A stretch of 64,000 bases of DNA, taken from assembly GCF_001624695.1 (NCBI RefSeq), contig NZ_JSEP01000004.1, positions 278,368 through 342,367 on the forward strand, written 5' to 3'. The notes below the pieces were generated by a model. It was given only the letters and a program-made list of their open reading frames with translations, did no database searches and was not told the DNA's origin. This document shows, in pieces, positions 8,915-16,334 of the stretch. The DNA is from Labrenzia sp. OB1. Lineage in GTDB: Bacteria; Pseudomonadota; Alphaproteobacteria; Rhizobiales; Stappiaceae. The position numbers and the translations under genes are program-made. Position 1 is the first letter of the stretch, and every line of letters starts with the position of its first letter.

Positions 8915-9613
8915 ATGCCGACAATTGCCCTGGTCGACGACGACCGCAACATTTTGACTTCGGTGTCCATCGCTCTGGAAGCCGAAGGATATCGCGTTCA
9001 GACTTATACGGACGGAACCTCGGCCCTCGACGGGCTGCAGAGCGATCCGCCGGAACTTGCTATTTTCGATATCAAGATGCCGCGCATGGACGGTATGGAA
9101 CTGCTGCGCCGTCTGCGTCAGAACTCGGATCTTCCGGTGATCTTCCTGACCTCGAAAGACGACGAGATCGACGAACTGTTCGGCCTGAAAATGGGCGCGG
9201 ACGATTTCATCCGCAAACCCTTCTCCCAGCGGCTTCTTGTCGAGCGGGTCCGTGCAGTGTTGCGCAGGGCGCAGCCGAAGGACGCTTCCGCACCGCGCGA
9301 CGATGCGGACAAGCTGCTCGAGCGCGGCCAACTGGTCATGGACCAGGAGCGTCACACCTGCACCTGGAACAACAAGCCGGTGACGTTGACGGTAACCGAA
9401 TTCCTTATTCTTTCCGCCCTTGCGCAGCGCCCGGGCGTCGTGAAAAGCCGGAATGCCCTTATGGATGCGGCTTATGACGATCAGGTCTATGTGGATGACC
9501 GGACCATCGACAGCCATATCAAGCGCCTGCGGAAAAAGTTCAAGGTGGTTGACGACGACTTCGACATGATCGAAACCCTTTATGGTGTTGGCTACCGCTT
9601 CCGGGAGGCTTGA
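8915..9613 (+). CDS. chvI: Response regulator ChvI (OmpR family)
   Basis: 232 residues. The receiver domain begins [20 protein letters not shown], nearly the textbook ChvI/BvrR sequence, with phosphoacceptor Asp52 in [10 protein letters not shown] and Lys in FIRKPFS. The C-terminal winged-helix domain of the OmpR type ends [10 protein letters not shown]. With ChvG it forms the envelope/acid-stress two-component system controlling symbiosis or virulence genes in Rhizobiales. The start at 8915 was chosen by family comparison; an ATG at 8900 is the alternative. chvG follows 121 bases downstream on the same strand. Confidence 0.95.
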   Translation: MPTIALVDDDRNILTSVSIALEAEGYRVQTYTDGTSALDGLQSDPPELAIFDIKMPRMDGMELLRRLRQNSDLPVIFLTSKDDEIDELFGLKMGADDFIRKPFSQRLLVERVRAVLRRAQPKDASAPRDDADKLLERGQLVMDQERHTCTWNNKPVTLTVTEFLILSALAQRPGVVKSRNALMDAAYDDQVYVDDRTIDSHIKRLRKKFKVVDDDFDMIETLYGVGYRFREA

Positions 9614-9734
9614 GTCGGCCAGAAGCGGTCAGCCAGAAGCGGCCAGAAGGTGTAGTCCGATCGGACCGAAGCATTTGATGAGGGAAAACCGGCCCACCGG
9701 CATCGTGGCACCGCTTGCCCTCGTGGTGGGGTAA

Positions 9735-11552
9735 ATGGCGGTTGAAAGCGAGAGCGCCGAGGCAGTTGCGGCTTCCGAACCCGCGAGCGGTTCGGAACGC
9801 TCCCGCTTGCGCCGTCTCGGCAACAAGCGCATCCGCCGCCGGCTTCTGAACCAGTTCGGACGCATCTTCGGCACCTATGTCCTGTCTTCCCTGACGCGTC
9901 GGATCATTGCGATCAACCTTGTGGGTCTGCTCGCCCTGGTGATCGGCATCCTCTACCTGAACCAGTTCCGGGCCGGTCTCATTGACGCGCGCGTGCAAAG
10001 TCTTCTGACACAGGGCGAGATTATCGCGGGTGCGATTGCCGCCTCGGCGACAGTCGATACGGGGACGATCACGGTGGATCCCGAGCGTCTGCTTCAGTTG
10101 CAGGCCGGCGAGAGCATCACTCCGACGGGCGACGATCTGGACAGTCTCGATTTTCCGATCAATCCGGAACGTGTCGGCCCGGTTCTGCGCCGCCTGATCT
10201 CGCCGACCAAGACGCGTGCGCGGATCTACGATCCGGAAGGCATTCTGATCCTTGATTCCCGCCATCTTTATTCAAGTGCCCAGATCCTGCGCTTCGATCT
10301 GCCGCCGCCCAATGCGGTGGAGGAGGATTTTTGGGATACGCTCTGGCAATGGACCAAACGCTGGCTGCGGCAGGGCGATCTGCCGCTTTATCAGGAAGCC
10401 GGCGGCGGCGACGGGCGGGTCTATCCGGAGGTCGAGGCGGCGCTTGCCGGATCGCCCGCCAGTGTTACCAGGATTTCCCCGCGCGGCGAGCTGATCGTAT
10501 CTGTTGCCGTGCCGATCCAGAGGTTCAGAGCGGTACTCGGCTCGCTGCTTCTGTCCACCCAGGGTGGCGATATCGACGCCATCGTGCGGGCCGAACGCAT
10601 AGCGATCATCCGGGTGTTCCTGTTCGCTGCAACGGTGACGATCCTCCTGTCAATCCTGCTTGCCGGCACGATTGCCGGGCCCGTCAGACGCCTGGCAGCC
10701 GCGGCCGACCGGGTGCGGCGCGGCTCGACCTCGCGCGAGGAAATTCCCGATTTTTCCGACCGTCAGGACGAGATCGGCCATCTGGCGCGCTCCTTCCGCG
10801 AGATGACCCACGCGCTTTACAACAAGATCGACGCGATCGAACAGTTCGCGGCGGATGTCGCGCATGAATTGAAAAATCCGCTGACCTCGCTGCGCAGCGC
10901 GGTGGAAACCCTGCCTGTTGCGAAGTCGCAGGAGTCGAAGGACCGGTTGATGGAGGTGATCCAGCACGATGTCCGTCGGCTTGATCGGCTGATCAGCGAC
11001 ATTTCGGATGCCTCCCGCCTCGATGCGGAACTGGCCCGGATCCAGGCCGAACCGCTCGATCTGGCCGAATTTCTGCGCAACATGGTGGCCGACTCCAATC
11101 AGAGGGCCGGCGCCGGAGAAGCCAATGTCAAGTTGACGGTCGCCGATGCTCCGGGAGCCAGGCCCTATCTGGTCCAGGGGCACGACATCCGGCTTGGTCA
11201 GGTGATCAGCAATCTGTTCGACAACGCCCGGTCCTTTTCGTCCGCCGACGGGACCGTCCGGGCGGATCTTGCCCGTGAGGGCCGGCAGATCAAGATCACG
11301 GTCGATGACGACGGTCCCGGTATCCGGGCCGAGAACACGGAACGCATCTTCGAGCGTTTTTATACGGACCGTCCCGACGGAGAAGGCTTCGGCAATAATT
11401 CCGGCCTCGGTCTGTCGATCTCCCGACAGATCATCGAAGCCCATGGCGGAACAATTGTGGCGACCAATCGTCTGGAACCGGGTGACGGCGAAAAGCGTGA
11501 GGTCGCCGGCGCCAGATTCATCATTTATCTGCCTGCCGGAACTGGCAAGTGA
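9735..11552 (+). CDS. chvG: Sensor histidine kinase ChvG
   Basis: 605 residues. A basic cytoplasmic N-terminus is followed by a first membrane segment (about 56-76, IIAINLVGLLALVIGILYL), a periplasmic sensor region, a second membrane segment near 290-315, a HAMP domain and the kinase core. The H-box ADVAHELKNPLTSLRSAVE carries the phosphoacceptor at His377; the ATPase domain shows FDNARSFS, DDDGPGI and NSGLGLSIS. It is the cognate kinase of ChvI. The TGA overlaps the GTG start of hprK, so chvG and the PTS regulatory gene are translationally coupled, the usual rhizobial arrangement linking envelope sensing and carbon regulation. Confidence 0.95.
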   Translation: MAVESESAEAVAASEPASGSERSRLRRLGNKRIRRRLLNQFGRIFGTYVLSSLTRRIIAINLVGLLALVIGILYLNQFRAGLIDARVQSLLTQGEIIAGAIAASATVDTGTITVDPERLLQLQAGESITPTGDDLDSLDFPINPERVGPVLRRLISPTKTRARIYDPEGILILDSRHLYSSAQILRFDLPPPNAVEEDFWDTLWQWTKRWLRQGDLPLYQEAGGGDGRVYPEVEAALAGSPASVTRISPRGELIVSVAVPIQRFRAVLGSLLLSTQGGDIDAIVRAERIAIIRVFLFAATVTILLSILLAGTIAGPVRRLAAAADRVRRGSTSREEIPDFSDRQDEIGHLARSFREMTHALYNKIDAIEQFAADVAHELKNPLTSLRSAVETLPVAKSQESKDRLMEVIQHDVRRLDRLISDISDASRLDAELARIQAEPLDLAEFLRNMVADSNQRAGAGEANVKLTVADAPGARPYLVQGHDIRLGQVISNLFDNARSFSSADGTVRADLAREGRQIKITVDDDGPGIRAENTERIFERFYTDRPDGEGFGNNSGLGLSISRQIIEAHGGTIVATNRLEPGDGEKREVAGARFIIYLPAGTGK

Positions 11553-12016
11553 CCGGTCAGAGCATTCATGCGAACTGCGTGATTGTCGGCACCTTTGGCA
11601 TGCTGATCCGCGGCGCGGCGGGAAGCGGCAAATCCCTTCTTTCCGAAACCCTGATCGAAACGGCGCGGGCCAAGGGCAACTTTGCCTCGCTGGTAGCCGA
11701 TGACCGTGTCTTGTTGCGCGCGCAGGGGAGCCGGCTTCTGGCGCGGTCACCCGAGACGATAAGGGGCAGGATCGAGATCCGCGGTTTCGCGCTTGAGGAA
11801 ATGGCGCACGAGCCGGAGGCGCATGTTCGTCTGGTCGTCGATCTGAGGCCACTGGAGACTTTGGACCGGCTGCCGGAAACGGCGATTGCGCAGGAGCATC
11901 TGGAAGGTGTTCTCGTCGCGTTGATGACTTCTCCCTCAAATCGTCCCGACATCAGCTTGCGGCAGGTCCGCTGGGCCTTGCGCAAGCTTTTTCCCGGAAG
12001 TCCGGACTACATTTGA
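11549..12016 (+). CDS. hprK: HPr kinase/phosphorylase, short alphaproteobacterial form
   Basis: 155 residues starting with GTG at 11549, overlapping the chvG stop. The P-loop GAAGSGKS lies at residues 22-29; RGRIEIRGFAL and the acidic-basic region before the end match the HprK C-terminal catalytic domain. Firmicute HprK has an extra N-terminal domain that is absent here, as is normal for Alphaproteobacteria. It should phosphorylate and dephosphorylate HPr (encoded at 12651) on a regulatory serine. It lies in the chvI-chvG-hprK-EIIA-HPr cluster. Confidence 0.93.
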   Translation: MTGQSIHANCVIVGTFGMLIRGAAGSGKSLLSETLIETARAKGNFASLVADDRVLLRAQGSRLLARSPETIRGRIEIRGFALEEMAHEPEAHVRLVVDLRPLETLDRLPETAIAQEHLEGVLVALMTSPSNRPDISLRQVRWALRKLFPGSPDYI

Positions 12017-12238
12017 GAGCGTCCGGGTCTTTTTTGCTTGCAAGTGACGGAACGGTTGAAGAGAGTGCTTCTGACTGATAAACGCCCGGCTCCGTCAAGA
12101 GAGCTTAACGCACTCCAGATCGACCGGTTTCTTGCGAAACCACGTGAAAGCGGAAATGTCGATCGATGTTTTAATGTTGGAGCCTCTCTTCTGCGTTCCG
12201 CTGAATGCAGGATGCTCTAGGATCAGGTCAAAAGACGT

Positions 12239-12643
12239 ATGATTGGACTAGTACTTGTTACCCACGGACGCCTCGCTGAGGAATTCAAGGCGGCGCTGGA
12301 GCATGTCGTCGGTCCGCAAGATCAGGTCGAAACCATTTCAATCGGACCGGATGACGACATGGAGCAGCGCCGGCAGGATATTCTGGCCGCCGTCGAAGCT
12401 GCCAACACGGGCAAGGGCGTGGTGCTGCTGACCGACATGTTCGGCGGCACGCCTTCCAACCTTGCCATCTCCGTGATGGACGGCAAATCCGTGGAAGTGG
12501 TGGCGGGCGTCAATCTGCCCATGCTGATCAAGCTCGCCAGCGTCCGCGCCGACCGGGAACTGGCCGACGCCGTGGATGAAGCCCGCCAGGCAGGACAGAA
12601 ATATATTTCTGTCGCAAGCCAGGTGCTTTCGGGACAGAACTAA
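12239..12643 (+). CDS. PTS EIIA component, mannose (ManX) family
   Basis: 134 residues. The N-terminus IGLVLVTHGRLAEEF carries the phosphoacceptor histidine at residue 9, and LLTDMFGGTPSNLA is the family signature. No EIIB, EIIC or EIID gene is nearby, so this is a regulatory EIIA belonging to the incomplete PTS of Alphaproteobacteria rather than a sugar importer. It would receive phosphate from HPr, whose gene begins 8 bases after its stop. About 220 bases separate it from hprK, enough for its own promoter; I see no gene in that gap. Confidence 0.93.
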   Translation: MIGLVLVTHGRLAEEFKAALEHVVGPQDQVETISIGPDDDMEQRRQDILAAVEAANTGKGVVLLTDMFGGTPSNLAISVMDGKSVEVVAGVNLPMLIKLASVRADRELADAVDEARQAGQKYISVASQVLSGQN

Positions 12644-12650
12644 TACGAAT

Positions 12651-12935
12651 ATGACCACTGCAGCCCTGCTTGAAAGAAACCTGACGATTGTCAACCGGCG
12701 CGGGCTTCACGCCCGGGCCTCCGCCAAACTGGTAAAACTCGTTGAGACATTCGACGCCGAGGTTCATGTTTCCAAGGACGGCCAGACGGTTGGCGGGACA
12801 TCGATCATGGGTCTGATGATGCTCGCGGCCAGTCCGGGGTGCTGTATCCAGGTTTGTGTGAGTGGAACGGACGCGGAAGTGGCGATGAGCGCGATTTCAG
12901 AGCTTGTCGAAAGCGGATTTGGCGAGACGGACTGA
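12651..12935 (+). CDS. ptsH: Phosphocarrier protein HPr
   Basis: 94 residues. The active-site motif GLHARASAKLV places the phosphotransfer histidine at residue 20, and GGTSIMGLMMLAA holds the regulatory serine (Ser51) that HprK targets. It completes the regulatory PTS set with hprK and EIIA upstream; EI is not in the window. The start at 12651 is an ATG immediately after the EIIA stop; the frame is open further upstream but that part overlaps EIIA. Confidence 0.95.
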   Translation: MTTAALLERNLTIVNRRGLHARASAKLVKLVETFDAEVHVSKDGQTVGGTSIMGLMMLAASPGCCIQVCVSGTDAEVAMSAISELVESGFGETD

Positions 12936-13010
12936 GTTCGGCGGAGTCGTTCGACTTGCCTCGGGTCTGCCCGCCCTTCGGTGCGGTTTGTACCAGTTGC
13001 AGGAGCGCGC

Positions 13011-14300
13011 ATGGCGGACAGTTCAATCGATACCACCCGGACCGTTCTCGCTCATGTTCATGAGGTTCTGGGGGCGGACTTCGCCTTTGAACTGGCTGAC
13101 GGAACGCTGATACCGCCGGACGCACCTCGCGAGGGTCTGCGTCTATTCGTGTCCGATGTCGCCCTGCCGAGTCTCCTGCGCGCGCCCGGACTGAAAACCG
13201 TCATTGATCTTTACGCGGCCGGGGACATCGATCCGCGTGGCGGCACAATCTTCGATTTCGCCGACAGGCGGCCGGCGGTGAAAGGCCGGACGCTCTTCAA
13301 AAAACTCGACAAGCGCCTTTTGCTTGGTGCGGCCTGGAAGCTTTTCTTCGCGCCGCGCGGCGCGAAATCGCCAATTGGCGCGCTGGACAGCAAGAGCTCT
13401 GCCGCAGGGGCCGGCAGCGGCAAGGCGGATATCGCCTTTCACTATGATGTATCCAACAGTTTCTACCGGCTCTTTCTAGATCCGGAAATGCTCTACACCT
13501 GCGCCTATTTTCGTGACTGGGAAAACGACCTGGCAACGGCGCAGCGCGACAAGCTGGAGATGATCTGCCGAAAGCTCAGACTGAAGCCCGGCGACCGGCT
13601 TCTCGACATCGGCTGCGGTTGGGGCGCTCTTATCTGTTATGCGGCGGAACATTACGGTGTCACCGCGATTGGGGTGACCCTCGCCGAGGAACAGGCGAAA
13701 CTGGCCCGTGAGCGCATTCGGGAGCGGGGCCTGGAAGACAGGGTCAGCGTGGAGCTGAAGGACTACCGGGAACTGGACGGTCAGTTCGACAGGATCTCCT
13801 CCATCGGCATGTTTGAGCATGTCGGCCTGGACAATCACGAAGATTATTACCGTCATGTCCGGCGCCTCTTGAAACCGCGCGGGCTGTATCTTCATCATGC
13901 CATCACCCGGCGCGGCAAAAAGGACTTCGCGAAGTTCCGCCGCAAGAGGCCCGAGTACCGGACCCTGGTGCGCTATATCTTTCCAGGCGGCGAGGTGGAC
14001 CACATCGGTTGGACGCTGACCAATCTCGAGGCGCATGGTTTCGAGGTCCACGATGTTGAGGCTTGGCGGGAGCACTATGCCCGCACCACCCGCCTTTGGG
14101 CCGAGAATCTCCTGGCGGCGAAAGACACAGCCATCGCCGAGGTCGGGGAGCGGAAATACCGTCTCTGGCTGGCCTATCTGTGCGGCGTGTCACTTGGTTT
14201 CCGGCGTGGCACCATCTGCATCTTCCAGACAGTCGCCTCCCGGCGCACCAAGGGCCCCTCCGGCATGCCGCCCTCGAGGGATGACCTCTACCGGCCATAA
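13011..14300 (+). CDS. cfa: Cyclopropane-fatty-acyl-phospholipid synthase
   Basis: 429 residues. It transfers a methylene group from S-adenosylmethionine to unsaturated acyl chains of membrane lipids. The SAM-binding motif LLDIGCGWGAL is central, preceded by FHYDVSNSFYRLFLD and YTCAYFRDW, and followed by SIGMFEHVG, all typical of the family. The start at 13011 is supported by AGGAG 7 bases upstream; a GTG 30 bases earlier is less likely. Its position directly before ahcY may be meaningful, since methyltransferases of this kind release S-adenosylhomocysteine, the AhcY substrate. Confidence 0.93.
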   Translation: MADSSIDTTRTVLAHVHEVLGADFAFELADGTLIPPDAPREGLRLFVSDVALPSLLRAPGLKTVIDLYAAGDIDPRGGTIFDFADRRPAVKGRTLFKKLDKRLLLGAAWKLFFAPRGAKSPIGALDSKSSAAGAGSGKADIAFHYDVSNSFYRLFLDPEMLYTCAYFRDWENDLATAQRDKLEMICRKLRLKPGDRLLDIGCGWGALICYAAEHYGVTAIGVTLAEEQAKLARERIRERGLEDRVSVELKDYRELDGQFDRISSIGMFEHVGLDNHEDYYRHVRRLLKPRGLYLHHAITRRGKKDFAKFRRKRPEYRTLVRYIFPGGEVDHIGWTLTNLEAHGFEVHDVEAWREHYARTTRLWAENLLAAKDTAIAEVGERKYRLWLAYLCGVSLGFRRGTICIFQTVASRRTKGPSGMPPSRDDLYRP

Positions 14301-14354
14301 AGCGGTGGGGGCCGGGATATTTCAACCCAAGCCAGTTCAACTGCGGCTTTCATT

Positions 14355-14415
14355 AGGCCTGTGAAGTGAATTCGCTTCATTTTCGCAAACTGAAACGAAT
14401 TCACTTCTTCAGGCC
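14355..14415. repeat. Long imperfect inverted repeat, possible terminator of cfa
   Basis: The left arm (14356-14374, GGCCTGTGAAGTGAATTCG) pairs with the right arm (14396-14415) with a single mismatch/bulge, enclosing about 21 bases whose ends also pair partly (TTCATTTT against AAACTGAA). No T-tract follows on the plus strand, so a simple intrinsic terminator is not clear; a repeat element or protein-binding site is possible. Confidence 0.55.
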
Positions 14416-14504
14416 AGATCGAGAGGGAAGTGGGTCTTAGCTAGAGGGCCTGCTTGTCGCCCAGCTGTGAGCTCCGAGGGGCATGGCGTTATAGATTTGA
14501 AAAG

Positions 14505-14526
14505 GATATAAAGAATTCTTTATATC
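14505..14526. promoter_or_regulatory. Perfect 22-bp AT-rich palindrome upstream of ahcY
   Basis: GATATAAAGAA followed directly by its exact reverse complement TTCTTTATATC. It is centred about 185 bases upstream of the ahcY start in otherwise GC-rich sequence. A dimeric repressor site or part of the promoter region is plausible; no regulator is identified. Confidence 0.4.
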
Positions 14527-14700
14527 TTTATTGCATGATGTCTCCGCTGGGGCTATAAACCCTCCCAATGATATCCGGCAGATGCCGGACATCGGAAGAC
14601 AGTGACCGGACAGCCCCATCGGCTCTCCTTCCCGTCAGAAGGATCGGTCGCCTTCAAAAGGCCCGGCGTTTTAAGCTGGCTCCAAAAGCAGGACACTTTC

Positions 14701-16089
14701 ATGACCGACTACATTATTAAAGACATCGGGCTCGCGGACTGGGGACGTACCGAAATCGAGATCGCCGAACACGAGATGCCGGGCCTGATGGCCTGCCGTG
14801 CGGAATTCGGTGAGTCCAAGCCGCTCAAGGGCGCCCGGATTGCCGGTTCGCTCCATATGACGATCCAGACCGCCGTTCTGATCGAGACCCTGACCGCGCT
14901 GGGCGCGGAAGTCCGCTGGGCCTCCTGCAACATCTACTCCACCCAGGATCAGGCTGCCGCTGCCATTGCCGCCACCGGCGTTCCGGTCTTCGCCGTCAAG
15001 GGCGAAACCCTGGAAGAATATTGGGACTACGCCGACAAGATCTTCGATTTCCCCGACGGGGCGAACATGATCCTCGATGACGGTGGCGACGCCACTCTCT
15101 ACATTCTGATCGGTGCGCGGGTTGAAGCCGGCGAGACGGATCTGATCGAGAACCCGACGTCGGAAGAAGAGGAATGCCTCTTCGCTCAGATCAAGAAGCG
15201 CATGGCGGCCAACCCGGGCTGGTTCACCAAGCAGAAAGACCTGATCCAGGGCGTTTCGGAAGAGACCACCACCGGCGTTCTGCGTCTTTATGAGATGCAG
15301 AAGAAGGGCGCGCTGCCGTTCCCGGCGATCAACGTCAACGACAGCGTCACCAAGTCGAAGTTCGACAACCGTTACGGCTGCCGTGAATCCCTGGTCGACG
15401 GCATTCGCCGCGGCACCGACGTGATGATGTCCGGCAAGGTTGCCGTGGTCTGCGGCTATGGCGATGTCGGCAAGGGCTCCGCCCAGTCTCTGGCCGGCGC
15501 CGGCGCCCGCGTGATCGTCACCGAGATCGATCCGATCTGCGCCCTGCAGGCGTCCATGGACGGTTTCGAGGTCAAGACCATCGAACAGGCCCTTCCGGAA
15601 GGCGACATCTATGTCACCGCAACCGGTAACAAGGACATCATCACCTTCGACCACATGCGCGGCATGAAGGACATGGCGATCGTCTGCAACATCGGTCACT
15701 TCGACAACGAGATCCAGGTCGCGGCGCTGAAGAACACCAGATGCCGTCCGGTCAAGGACCAGGTCGACATGTACGAGTTCCCGGACGGCAAACGCATGAT
15801 CCTGCTTTCGCAGGGCCGCCTGGTGAACCTGGGCAACGCGACCGGCCACCCGAGCTTCGTGATGTCCGCCAGCTTCACCAACCAGGTGCTGGCCCAGATC
15901 GAACTGTTCTCCAAGGGCGATCAGTATCAGAACGAGGTTTACGTGCTTCCGAAGCATCTGGACGAGAAGGTCGCGCGCCTTCACCTGGAAAAGCTCGGTG
16001 TCACGTTAACCGAACTGACGGACGGACAATCTCAATATCTGGGGATTAACAAGACCGGTCCGTTCAAGGCTGAACACTACAAATACTGA
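14701..16089 (+). CDS. ahcY: S-adenosylhomocysteine hydrolase (adenosylhomocysteinase)
   Basis: 462 residues, close to the usual bacterial length. It cleaves S-adenosylhomocysteine to adenosine and homocysteine, removing the product of methylation reactions. Seen are [20 protein letters not shown] near the N-terminus, the catalytic [17 protein letters not shown], the NAD-binding [10 protein letters not shown], and the C-terminal [15 protein letters not shown] and [10 protein letters not shown]. The start at 14701 ([15 protein letters not shown]) has AGGA about 10 bases upstream and matches the family N-terminus. A terminator follows at 16154. It is the first gene of the conserved ahcY-divL-tsaE block. 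Confidence 0.97.
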   Translation: MTDYIIKDIGLADWGRTEIEIAEHEMPGLMACRAEFGESKPLKGARIAGSLHMTIQTAVLIETLTALGAEVRWASCNIYSTQDQAAAAIAATGVPVFAVKGETLEEYWDYADKIFDFPDGANMILDDGGDATLYILIGARVEAGETDLIENPTSEEEECLFAQIKKRMAANPGWFTKQKDLIQGVSEETTTGVLRLYEMQKKGALPFPAINVNDSVTKSKFDNRYGCRESLVDGIRRGTDVMMSGKVAVVCGYGDVGKGSAQSLAGAGARVIVTEIDPICALQASMDGFEVKTIEQALPEGDIYVTATGNKDIITFDHMRGMKDMAIVCNIGHFDNEIQVAALKNTRCRPVKDQVDMYEFPDGKRMILLSQGRLVNLGNATGHPSFVMSASFTNQVLAQIELFSKGDQYQNEVYVLPKHLDEKVARLHLEKLGVTLTELTDGQSQYLGINKTGPFKAEHYKY

Positions 16090-16153
16090 TTGGGTGAAGG
16101 CGGGGCACCAGATGTAGTCATCGCCTTGATTCGGCACTGTGAACAAAAAAATG

Positions 16154-16188
16154 CAGGACCCTTCAATTTGAAGGGTCCTGTTAACTTT
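16154..16188 (+). terminator. Terminator after ahcY
   Basis: CAGGACCCTTCAA and its complement (16154-16180) form a nearly uninterrupted hairpin, followed by TTAACTTTT. It lies 65 bases after the ahcY stop. The A-tract on the other side would let it work in reverse as well. Confidence 0.75.
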
Positions 16189-16334
16189 TCGGAAACGGAC
16201 TCTTCTGCGTGATTCTCAAAAAGGTTATGGTTTAAGCGAATCAGAGGCCAGGAGGCGATTGTCTTTGATTTGCTCCCATAGACCGGGGGCTGTGCCCGCA
16301 AAGGCGGGACATGGCGGCATAAGGGGATCACAGA

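Larger units (their letters stand above)
14301..14700. other. Intergenic region with two inverted repeats between cfa and ahcY
   Basis: 400 bases without a gene. They contain an imperfect long inverted repeat (14355-14415), a perfect 22-bp AT-rich palindrome (14505-14526) and, closer to ahcY, a small inverted repeat around GATATCCGGCA/TGCCGGACATC (about 14568-14591). I could not recognise a known S-adenosylhomocysteine or SAM riboswitch here by eye. Confidence 0.5.

Noticed and set aside
12038..12220. 60-codon plus-strand frame between hprK and the EIIA gene
   Set aside because: No motif and no convincing ribosome-binding site; the gap is short and probably a promoter region.
14420..14700. 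SAH or SAM riboswitch upstream of ahcY
   Set aside because: The hairpins present do not reproduce the consensus of a known class that I could recognise by eye; a covariance-model search would decide.
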